From contig JAICIG010000377.1 in assembly GCA_025924495.1 (NCBI GenBank), forward strand, positions 1 to 7,887: a stretch of DNA of 7,887 bases, written 5' to 3'. Positions 1 to 6,601 of the stretch are shown here, piece by piece. Both the position numbers and the translations under genes were made by a program. The stretch's first letter is position 1; the number at the start of each line of letters is the position of its first letter. Under the pieces are notes generated by a model, which saw only the letters and a program-made list of their open reading frames with translations, did no database searches and was not told the DNA's origin. Source of the stretch: Pirellulales bacterium (GTDB lineage Bacteria > Planctomycetota > Planctomycetia > Pirellulales > JAICIG01).

Positions 1-2849
1 CGGATGGCTTCCGCTTCCATGCGGCGCGCCGGGTAGTACGACAGCAGGCGGTTCTCGGGATCGATGTCTCGCGCTGCGGCGGAAGGCTGGTTTGTCGCTT
101 GAAATGTGCGCGTCAACACGATCTCGCGGATCAGCCGCTTCACCGACCAGCCCTCGGCCACGAACCGCGCCGCCAGATAATCCAACAACTCGGGATGCGA
201 TGGCCGATCGCCGACGTGGCCGAAGTCGTCGACCGTGCGAACCAATCCGGCGCCAAACAGATGATGCCAGATGCGATTGACCATCACGCGGGCCGTGAGC
301 GGGTTGTCGGCGCTGGCGATCCGCTCGGCCAATTGCAGCCGACCGCTTCCCGAGCTGGCGAATGGCTCGGTCGATGTCGACAATACCTCCAGATAGCGCC
401 GCGGGACCGCCTCGCCGGGACGCGAACAATCGCCGCGAGTCAACACGGGCTGATCGTAGCCCGCGTCAGAGTCGGCGACCCCCGGCGCGATGCGAGGCAG
501 AGCCAGGCTCGCTTCGATCCGGCGGTATTGCGCAACCAGCGCTTCGACCCGCGGCGCAGCCAATTTTGTATTACTCAGCAGCCCGCCTCGCAACAGGGCG
601 TCGATCCATTGCACATCGTCGTCGGTGGTTTTGTCGTCGGCCCAGGCTTGCAGTGCTTGCTCGATCGTCGCCGCATACTTCTCGGCGACCTGGGCAAAAC
701 TGACCGGCTCGGCGCCAGCGAACAGCGGGCGCAAATGAGCGAGTTCTGCCCGAGGCGGCTCGGCGCCGTCGTGCAATACCACTCGCGTCACGCCAAAAAA
801 CGAGCGCGGGTTTTCCGCCGCCTTTTCCCAAGGCAGCTTATAGTTGTCTGGATCGCCTCCCAGCGCGCTGAGTTGATCGGGGAACTTGGGATTGTCGAAC
901 ATCGTCATCAGTTCGGCATAGGTCCGCAGGCTCTCGCGGTCGGGCGGCGGAGCAAACGTAATCCATTGCAACTTGTCGGAAGTCAGCGCGCGATAGTTCT
1001 TGTAATTGAGCTGGCAATTATTCGAAACCAGCCGTAATGCGCTACTGTGCCGCCCCATAACCTGGAAGCTGATGTGCGTCTTGCCTGCGTTCAGCACGGC
1101 CGAGCGCAGCGTGCCATTGAGCTTTTCGGACAGGGCATGTGTGAAACAGCCGGCAGGAAACACCGCCTTGATCAGCGCGTCGCCCTCAGGCTGAATGGTG
1201 AAGTCGCCGCTGCGAACCGAGCCGTCTCGCAGACCTTGGCCGCCGATTTGCCACCCGGCAGGCAAACCCTGGCGGAAATCGGCGTAGGTCGCGAATTGCG
1301 TTTGATTGAACTCGCCGCGCTGCCGGTCTTGCTGTGCGTATTCTTCCGCCAGTTGGCGCCATGCCGTCTGCAACGCCGCGTAATCGCCCCCAATCGTCGC
1401 CATTCGGCGGGCTGGTTCAAGCGGATCCTCGAGCGGCGCCTTTTCCACAGCCAGCGCCGCGATCCATTTCTCCAGCCGCTGCGGTTCGAGGCCGGAGGCC
1501 AGTTGTTCTGCGTACGGATGATTGGCCCGTTTGGCCTGGGCCGCCGGCAGGTAGCGATTGATTTGCTTGGCTTCGCTTTTCCAAATCGCCGCGATCTCCT
1601 GCCGCAGCGACTGCTTAATCTCGCGGAGCTGGCGCACTGCCTCGCCGTTAACGTCAGCGGCGTCGAGCGAATGGCTGACCAGCCGTGAGCTGCGCAGAAT
1701 GCCAAGCAGAGCATAGTAATCGTGCATCGAGACGGCATCGAGCTTGTGATCGTGGCAGCGTGCACAGGCGACCGTGGTGGCTTGAAAGGCCTTCGTCAGC
1801 GTGTCGATCTGATTATCGGCCAGGTCGAAGCCGATTTCGCGCAGCCCGATGCAATCATCATGATTCACCTCGCCGAAGCGGTAGAACGCGGTGCCGATCA
1901 CCGACTCGTTGAACCGCTCCTGCTCGTTCCAGCGCGGCTGCGGCAGGAGATCGCCGGCAATGTGCTCGCGCACGAATTGATCGTAGGGCACGTCGGCATT
2001 AAAGGCCCGGATCAGGTAGTCGCGATAGCGCCAAGCATGATGAACTTCATAGTTCCACTCATTGCCGTGAGTCTCGGTGAAACGCACGACATCCATCCAG
2101 TGCCGGGCCCAGCGTTCGCCAAAATGCGGCGAGGCCAACAAGGCGTCGACCAGCCGTTCCACCGCGCTCTCTCGGCCCGGCGATTGTGCCTCGAGCAACG
2201 CGAAATGGACCAGTTGCTCCGGCGACGGCGGCAGGCCGGTCAGCACCAGGCTCAACCGTCGGGCCAGCGTCGCCGGCAATGCGGGCTCTGCCGGCGTGAG
2301 GCCTTGCGATTCGACGCGAGCCAGGATGAAACAATCGATCGGATTTTCGGCCCAGGCGGTATCCTTTGGTTGCGGCACGGCAGGCTGCGATACTGAATAC
2401 AGGCTCCACCAATCGCGCCGGCTGCGAAGCGTTTCTTCCCAAGAGGTTGCGGGTTTGTGGTCAGCGGCTTTGCCGCGCGGATCGGGCGCCCCGAGCTTGA
2501 CCCACGCCTCGAGATCGGCGATGGCCGCGGCGGGCAGTTTGCCTTGGGGCGGCATCTGCACCGACTCGTCGGCGTATCGCACCGCTTTGATCAGCAGGCT
2601 TTCGTCAGGCTTGTTCGGCACGATCGCGACGCCGGAATCTCCCCCGGTAAGCCACCCCTCGCGATGATCAAGCAGCAGGCCCCCGCCCAGCTTCTTCGCC
2701 TCGGCCGAGTGGCACTCGTAGCAATGTTCGACGAGCAGCGGGCGGATCTTCTTTTCGAAGAACTCGAGTCCGGCGTCGTCGGCGCCTAGCGCAAATGCCG
2801 GCGAGAATAGCGCCAATAGCAGCACGAGAGAGTGGAAACAACGATGCAT
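1..2849 (-). CDS. Secreted planctomycete c-type cytochrome protein, PSCyt1-DUF1549-DUF1553 (C-terminus beyond window)
   Basis: One uninterrupted minus-strand frame gives 949 residues and then leaves the window, so the C-terminus is missing. Residues 1 to about 23 form a signal peptide (MHRCFHSLVLLLALFSPAFA, then LGA). PSCyt1 spans about 27-125, with heme motif CYECH at 43-47 and a candidate axial Met in QMPP (M99). DUF1549 spans about 170-384, with HFGERW near 240 and a second heme-type motif CARCH at 362-366 followed by DHK. Residues 385-525 look helical and charged, and 525-640 look beta-rich. DUF1553 begins at or before about 835 (RLQLAERI, NPLTARVMVNRIW, GDRPSHPELLDYL). The ATG has GAGG 8 bases upstream (2858-2861). 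It lies 24 bases behind the regulator gene, suggesting co-transcription. Family members are exported, are often paired with a DUF1501 gene and have been linked to polysaccharide or sugar degradation; the precise role is not established. Family assignment is firm, substrate unknown. Confidence 0.93.
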   Translation of the reverse strand, partial: MHRCFHSLVLLLALFSPAFALGADDAGLEFFEKKIRPLLVEHCYECHSAEAKKLGGGLLLDHREGWLTGGDSGVAIVPNKPDESLLIKAVRYADESVQMPPQGKLPAAAIADLEAWVKLGAPDPRGKAADHKPATSWEETLRSRRDWWSLYSVSQPAVPQPKDTAWAENPIDCFILARVESQGLTPAEPALPATLARRLSLVLTGLPPSPEQLVHFALLEAQSPGRESAVERLVDALLASPHFGERWARHWMDVVRFTETHGNEWNYEVHHAWRYRDYLIRAFNADVPYDQFVREHIAGDLLPQPRWNEQERFNESVIGTAFYRFGEVNHDDCIGLREIGFDLADNQIDTLTKAFQATTVACARCHDHKLDAVSMHDYYALLGILRSSRLVSHSLDAADVNGEAVRQLREIKQSLRQEIAAIWKSEAKQINRYLPAAQAKRANHPYAEQLASGLEPQRLEKWIAALAVEKAPLEDPLEPARRMATIGGDYAALQTAWRQLAEEYAQQDRQRGEFNQTQFATYADFRQGLPAGWQIGGQGLRDGSVRSGDFTIQPEGDALIKAVFPAGCFTHALSEKLNGTLRSAVLNAGKTHISFQVMGRHSSALRLVSNNCQLNYKNYRALTSDKLQWITFAPPPDRESLRTYAELMTMFDNPKFPDQLSALGGDPDNYKLPWEKAAENPRSFFGVTRVVLHDGAEPPRAELAHLRPLFAGAEPVSFAQVAEKYAATIEQALQAWADDKTTDDDVQWIDALLRGGLLSNTKLAAPRVEALVAQYRRIEASLALPRIAPGVADSDAGYDQPVLTRGDCSRPGEAVPRRYLEVLSTSTEPFASSGSGRLQLAERIASADNPLTARVMVNRIWHHLFGAGLVRTVDDFGHVGDRPSHPELLDYLAARFVAEGWSVKRLIREIVLTRTFQATNQPSAAARDIDPENRLLSYYPARRMEAEAI

Positions 2850-2873
2850 CACAATTGCCTCGGCAAGCAAAGG

Positions 2874-3629
2874 TCAGCGGTCGATGACGGGAACTTTTTC
2901 CAGGTCACGCAGCATGCTGTCATACGCCAGGCTGAGATGCGCGCGCATTTCGCTGCGCGCTTTCTCGGCGTCGCCTGCGACGAGGGCCTCATAGATGCCC
3001 GCATGCGAGCGGTCGGTGGCGGCCCGACGCTGCAGGCTGCGCGGCACTTCGTTCAAGTGCGGCCGCAGCAACTCCATGAGCGTTCGCTGGATCGCAAACA
3101 AAGCCGCATTGCCCGACAGCCGAGCGATTTCGATATGAAAACGAACGTCATTTCCGACATATTCCGACCGTGCCGCGTCATTGGATTGTTGCAACATCGC
3201 TTCCAGCGCTCGCCGTATGGGCAGCAAGTCTTCCAGACGACGTCGCTCGGCGGCCCTGCCTGCTAGTTCAATTTCGATCAATCGCCGGGCATCGAGCAGA
3301 TGGAGCAGGTTCTGCTCGTCGCAAGCGAGCGCCGCCTGAAACGCTGCCGGCAGCGTATCGTCGAAACCGGCCGGGGCTGACGCGCTGGCGCTCGCCTGCA
3401 AAAAGGCGCCCGCCCGCGGCAGAACTTTGATCAATCCCATCGCCTCCGCCTTAAGCAGGGCGTCTCTGACCGCCGTTTGCTTCAGTGCCAGCCGGTCGGC
3501 CAATTCGCGAATCGAAGGGAGTTGGTCCCCTGCCTTTAACCCGCGCTGGCGGACGATCTCCCAAATCGAATCCAACACGCCGGCTGCGGATGCATTCGAC
3601 TTTCCGTTAGCGGCAACTACCATGGCCAC
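2874..3629 (-). CDS. GntR family transcriptional regulator, FadR subfamily (FCD ligand-binding domain)
   Basis: The protein has 251 residues, normal for the family. An N-terminal winged helix occupies about 18-77 (LPSIRELADRLAL, TAVRDALLKAEAMGLI, PRAGAFL). An Ala/Ser-rich linker at 78-88 leads to an all-helical FCD domain at about 105-245. The usual FCD metal ligands appear present: D161 and H165 (NDVRFH), H209 (RSHAGIYEAL) and H231 (MRAHL). FCD regulators typically bind organic or sugar acids. I place the start at GTG 3629 because GAGGAGG lies 6 bases upstream; an in-frame ATG at 3623 is the alternative, with 12-base spacing. The frame is open to 3731, but the extra N-terminus is unlike GntR proteins and overlaps the divergent promoter. 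The gene is divergent from the aldolase operon, which it probably controls, and sits directly upstream of the cytochrome gene. The effector is unknown; a sugar acid or 2-keto acid is inferred from context. Confidence 0.93.
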   Translation of the reverse strand: MAMVVAANGKSNASAAGVLDSIWEIVRQRGLKAGDQLPSIRELADRLALKQTAVRDALLKAEAMGLIKVLPRAGAFLQASASASAPAGFDDTLPAAFQAALACDEQNLLHLLDARRLIEIELAGRAAERRRLEDLLPIRRALEAMLQQSNDAARSEYVGNDVRFHIEIARLSGNAALFAIQRTLMELLRPHLNEVPRSLQRRAATDRSHAGIYEALVAGDAEKARSEMRAHLSLAYDSMLRDLEKVPVIDR

Positions 3630-3635
3630 TTGACG

Positions 3636-3642
3636 CCTCCTC
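3636..3642 (-). promoter_or_regulatory. Shine-Dalgarno site deciding the regulator start
   Basis: On the minus strand this reads GAGGAGG, a near-complete anti-16S match. It lies 6 bases before GTG 3629 and 12 bases before ATG 3623. The spacing favours the GTG start and argues against the open frame further upstream. Confidence 0.7.
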
Positions 3643-3660
3643 GAGAGTCCTGTTAGATCA

Positions 3661-3682
3661 CTGATGATCAGAATGATAATCA
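3661..3682. promoter_or_regulatory. Candidate tandem operator in the divergent regulator/aldolase promoter region
   Basis: Two palindromes share the pattern TGATnATCA: CTGATGATCAG at 3661-3671 (perfect arms around one central base) and TGATAATCA at 3674-3682, with centres 12 bases apart. Extra ATCA half-sites lie at 3657-3660 and 3690-3693. The cluster is about 32 bases upstream of the regulator GTG and 48 bases upstream of the aldolase ATG, where a GntR-type dimer could control both directions. GntR regulators bind short palindromes, but this exact motif is not one I can assign to a known FCD regulator. Binding by the adjacent regulator is inferred. No clear -35/-10 pair was identified. Confidence 0.4.
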
Positions 3683-3729
3683 GCAGTCGATCAGCACACA
3701 AGCATTTTGCGAAACACCGAAAAAAAAGC

Positions 3730-5382
3730 ATGAAAACTTCCGCCGTTCAAGCGCTGCGTCGCAAACTGGTCGCCGATGAACCGGTGTTCGGGCTGTGGGT
3801 CACGCTCGAATCTCCGAGCATCACCGAGATGGCCGTGGCGCTCGGGCTCGACTGGGTCGTGATCGACGCGGAACACGGTCACCTGGACTGGAAAGAAATT
3901 GTCGAACACCTGCGCGCCACAGTGCGCAGCGACACGGTGGCGCTCGTGCGGATTGCCGAACTCAACGGCGGCTTGATCAAACGGGCGCTCGATATCGGCG
4001 CCGATGGCATCGTCATACCATGGGTGGAAACGGTCGAACAACTCAAGCAGGCGGTGGCTTACTCTCGCTATCCGCTCGACGGTTTACGCGGCATCGGCGC
4101 CGAGCGCGCGACCTGCTGGGGACAATGCTTTGTCGAGCACACGACCGAAGCCAACGAACACGTGCTAGTAGTCCCGATCATTGAATCGGTCAAGGCGGTG
4201 CGCCAAGCGGCGATGTTGAGTCAGGTCGACGGCGCAGAATTATTTCTGTTCGGGCCGGCCGACTTGTCTTCCACTGCCGGCCATCGTGGACAGTGGGAAG
4301 GGCCGGGCGTCGCCGAGCAGATTCTGCAAGCGAAAGACGCGATCCGCCGCGCGGGCAAACATTGCGGTCTGCTCGCCACCAGCCACGAAAACCTGATCGA
4401 ACGCCAGCAGCAGGGATTTCGGATGCTAGGCGTGGGCATCGACTCGGGCTTGCTGCTGCGTTCGCTGCGTGCGTCGCTGGCCGTCGTCAAACGCGATCGC
4501 CCGATGCAAGCTTCGCTGGAAACGGCCCCTTTGGCAACGATTACGCCGCTCGCTTGTCCGCCCGAGTCGATGCGCCCCGATCGGCCCGAGGTGATGACGG
4601 CGGTCGGCGCTGGTTCGAAAACCCAAATCGCCGACGGCGTGAACTTCGAGTGTCTGGTTGGAAAACAAAATCATGCCCGTCGTTTGACGACCGGGCTGGT
4701 CACCTTTGCGCCGCGCGCCGAGTTGCCTTATCACGAGCACACGTTTGCCGAATCGATCACGCTGCTTTCCGGCGCCATGAGCGTCGAAGTGGAAGGCCGC
4801 ATCTACTCGCTCAAGAAACTCGATAATGTCGTGATCCCCGCGGGGCGAGCACACTATGCTCGAAACGCTTCGACCAGCGAACCGGCCGTGCTGCACATCG
4901 CCATGGCGACGGATACTCCCAGCAGGACGCTGGTCAACAAGTTCTTCTCGCGCCGTGCGATGCCCGAGAGCCCCACGGTGCTGGCCGGCGCCGAGCGGGT
5001 AAATCGCTTTGCCACGGCCAAGCGCGGCGCCGCCGGGCCGGGAACCGAGTTCATCGATTGCTTCAATGCCGATCTCATGCCCGGGCTGGAGATGAGCGGC
5101 GGTTACGGACTCTTTCAGCCAGGCGGACGTCTGCCGGCCCATTTCCACGACTTCGACGAATCGATCTGCATTATCTCCGGTAAGGCGACCTGCGTCGTCG
5201 AAGGGCGGCGCTATTCGATGAGCGATTGCGCCACCGCCTTGCAGCCGCGCGGCCGCGTTCACTACTTCATCAACGAATCGTCTGGGCCGATGGAGATGCT
5301 GTGGGTCTATGCCGGCCCTCGGCCCGAGCGCATCGTGGTCGACGAGCGCTGTGCGACCCCGGAAGGGAATCCGTGGAAATGA
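3730..5382 (+). CDS. HpcH/HpaI-type 2-keto-acid aldolase fused to a C-terminal bicupin
   Basis: This is a 550-residue fusion. Residues 1 to about 256 are an HpcH/HpaI (class II, pyruvate-type) aldolase. DAEHGH at 46-51 carries the catalytic His (H49), R74 lies in ALVRI, the divalent metal ligands are E152 (PIIES) and D178 (GPADLS), and GLRGIGAERA is the substrate-loop equivalent. Such aldolases, for example RhmA or GarL, cleave 2-keto-3-deoxy sugar acids and are normally about 250-270 residues long. After a linker come two cupins at about 310-395 and 447-535. Both have complete HxHx3Ex6G motifs (H335, H337, E341; H471, H473, E477) and second-motif His residues (H375, H511), so both should bind metal. 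No signal peptide is seen, implying a cytoplasmic protein. The ATG at 3730 fits the family N-terminus but has only an A-rich leader and no clear Shine-Dalgarno; the frame also opens at 3664. Its stop overlaps the next gene's start (ATGA), indicating translational coupling. Substrate and cupin role are unknown. Confidence 0.9.
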   Translation: MKTSAVQALRRKLVADEPVFGLWVTLESPSITEMAVALGLDWVVIDAEHGHLDWKEIVEHLRATVRSDTVALVRIAELNGGLIKRALDIGADGIVIPWVETVEQLKQAVAYSRYPLDGLRGIGAERATCWGQCFVEHTTEANEHVLVVPIIESVKAVRQAAMLSQVDGAELFLFGPADLSSTAGHRGQWEGPGVAEQILQAKDAIRRAGKHCGLLATSHENLIERQQQGFRMLGVGIDSGLLLRSLRASLAVVKRDRPMQASLETAPLATITPLACPPESMRPDRPEVMTAVGAGSKTQIADGVNFECLVGKQNHARRLTTGLVTFAPRAELPYHEHTFAESITLLSGAMSVEVEGRIYSLKKLDNVVIPAGRAHYARNASTSEPAVLHIAMATDTPSRTLVNKFFSRRAMPESPTVLAGAERVNRFATAKRGAAGPGTEFIDCFNADLMPGLEMSGGYGLFQPGGRLPAHFHDFDESICIISGKATCVVEGRRYSMSDCATALQPRGRVHYFINESSGPMEMLWVYAGPRPERIVVDERCATPEGNPWK

Positions 5383-6434
5383 GCGAAAGCAAGACTTTTC
5401 GCGTTGCGCTGACCGCCGATTTTTATCAGGCGGACGGCGCCACGAAGTACCGAGACATCGGCCTCGATCTGCTCGCGCAGCATCCGGCGTTTGACGCAGG
5501 ACGCTTTGCCGAGCACCGATCGGAAATCGAGCCCGATCAGTTGCAGGGAATCAACGGCGCCATAGTGCTCACTCCGCGCGTCACGGCGCATAGCCTTTCG
5601 CAAAGTGGCGATCTGTTGGCCCTGGCCCGCTTCGGCGTCGGCTACGACAGCGTCGACGTCGCGGCTTGCACGGCCGCCGACGTATTGCTGTTCATCACTG
5701 CGGGCGCCGTCGATTACTCGGTGGCTGAGGCGACGGTCGGTTGGATGCTGGCTTTATCGCATCATCTGCGAATCAAAGACTGTTTAGTGCGCGAGGCGCG
5801 CTGGAACGAGCGCAGCCAATACATGGGCAGCGAGCTGCGCCAGCGCACGCTGGGCATCGTCGGCTTCGGCGGGATCGGCCGAGCGGTCGTAAAACTGCTG
5901 GCCGGGTTTGGCATGCAGCCGCCGCTGGCCTACGATCCTTACGCACCCGCGGAGGTCGTCACGCAGCATGGCGGCTGGCCAACGACGCTTGACGAGCTAC
6001 TAGCCAGTTCCGACTACATTTCGTTGCATTGCCCTCTGAACGATCAGACTCGCAATCTAATCGGCGCTCGGGAGCTATCGCTGATGAAGCCGACGGCTTA
6101 TTTGATCAACACGGCCCGAGGCGGGATTGTCGACGAAGAGGCGTTGTTCGACGCACTGAGCCAACGGCGAATCGCCGGGGCGGCGATCGATTGCTTTGTC
6201 GACGAACCGCTGACCGAACCGCCCCGAATCGCTCAACTCGACAACGTGCTCTTGGCGCCGCACTGCATTGCGTGGACCGACGAACTCTTCCGCGACATCG
6301 GCCGCGCGGCCTGCCAAGGGATGATCGACCTGGCCGAAGGCCGCCGCCCAGCAGGGGCGGTGAACCCCGAAGTCTTGGAGCGACCCGGCTTTCAGGCCAA
6401 ATGGCGCAGATTATGTTATTCACAAGGCCACTGA
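5379..6434 (+). CDS. D-isomer-specific 2-hydroxyacid dehydrogenase, NAD(P)-dependent
   Basis: The protein has 351 residues, slightly longer than the usual 310-340. The split catalytic domain covers roughly 1-115 and 305-340, with the Rossmann domain between. GFGGIGR (G162, G164, G167) is the dinucleotide motif and D186 in AYDPY, at the end of the second strand, suggests preference for NAD over NADP. The catalytic triad is complete: R247 (NTARGGIVDEEAL), E276 (DEP) and H295 (APHCIAW). The family interconverts 2-keto and 2-hydroxy acids; phosphoglycerate dehydrogenase, glyoxylate/hydroxypyruvate reductase and related enzymes share these motifs. No ACT or other regulatory domain is present, so serine-pathway SerA is less likely than a catabolic reductase. 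The ATG sits inside the aldolase stop (ATGA, 4-base overlap), with GGAAGGG a little upstream. This suggests both enzymes act on the same pathway, possibly on the product of the aldolase reaction. The frame is open upstream to 5226, but that part lies within the aldolase gene. Confidence 0.92.
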   Translation: MSESKTFRVALTADFYQADGATKYRDIGLDLLAQHPAFDAGRFAEHRSEIEPDQLQGINGAIVLTPRVTAHSLSQSGDLLALARFGVGYDSVDVAACTAADVLLFITAGAVDYSVAEATVGWMLALSHHLRIKDCLVREARWNERSQYMGSELRQRTLGIVGFGGIGRAVVKLLAGFGMQPPLAYDPYAPAEVVTQHGGWPTTLDELLASSDYISLHCPLNDQTRNLIGARELSLMKPTAYLINTARGGIVDEEALFDALSQRRIAGAAIDCFVDEPLTEPPRIAQLDNVLLAPHCIAWTDELFRDIGRAACQGMIDLAEGRRPAGAVNPEVLERPGFQAKWRRLCYSQGH

Positions 6435-6451
6435 TTAGCGATCCAAACTCG

Positions 6452-6521
6452 TGGGGCGGCCTTCCCAGGCCGCCTGCAGGAAGCTGCGAAGTATATCAGC
6501 GACCTAGGCAGGTCGCCCCCC
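6452..6521. repeat. REP/BIME-like element: two related hairpins in inverted orientation
   Basis: Most of the 167-base gap between the dehydrogenase and lactonase genes is a structured element. The first hairpin has arms GGCGGCCT (6455-6462) and AGGCCGCC (6467-6474) around loop TCCC. The second has arms GCGACCT (6499-6505) and AGGTCGC (6510-6516) around AGGC. The complement of the second arm reads GGGGCGACCTGCCTAGGTCGC, which aligns with the first hairpin, GGGGCGGCCTTCCCAGGCCGC, so the two are inverted copies; the outer ends (TGGGGCG and CGCCCC) also pair. The differences keep the stem paired (G-C to A-T). A run of A follows at 6522-6528, so the plus strand does not look like a U-tract terminator. 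Dispersed REP-like repeats or miniature mobile elements are the likeliest class. Copies elsewhere cannot be checked here. Confidence 0.55.
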
Positions 6522-6590
6522 AAAAAAACGGTCGGTCGATTCGCAATCTTTTGCCCGCTATGGTATTTCCATCCTCGACGTTTACGCCTC

Positions 6591-6595
6591 AGGAG
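6591..6595 (+). promoter_or_regulatory. Shine-Dalgarno site for the lactonase-like gene
   Basis: AGGAG lies 6 bases before the first of two adjacent ATG codons (6602 and 6605). This fixes the start and rules out the open frame that runs upstream through the repeat and into the dehydrogenase gene. Confidence 0.65.
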
Positions 6596-6601
6596 CTTGC
6601 C

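Noticed and set aside
99..1688. Long plus-strand open frames (99-1037 and 1047-1688)
   Set aside because: They lie antisense to the continuous cytochrome frame, have low-complexity Arg/Gln-rich translations and match no recognisable domain. They are a GC-rich antisense effect.
3664..3729. 22-residue N-terminal extension of the aldolase from ATG 3664
   Set aside because: The HpcH/HpaI family normally begins close to the MKTSAVQALRRKL segment, and the extension would run through the candidate operator.
3630..3731. N-terminal extension of the regulator up to 3731
   Set aside because: The extra residues are hydrophobic and Cys-rich, unlike GntR proteins, and overlap the divergent promoter; the Shine-Dalgarno at 3636-3642 supports the shorter start.
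4426..5262. 278-residue minus-strand open frame inside the aldolase-bicupin gene
   Set aside because: It is antisense to a gene with complete catalytic motifs and its translation shows no domain.
6499..6528. Second hairpin plus A run read as an intrinsic terminator
   Set aside because: A U tract would form only on the minus strand preceding the stem, which is the wrong order for a terminator; the inverted-pair arrangement fits a repeat better.
6029..6601. Extension of the lactonase-like frame upstream to 6029
   Set aside because: It overlaps the dehydrogenase gene and the repeat, has an Arg-rich shadow-like translation, and a signal peptide with a good Shine-Dalgarno begins at 6602.
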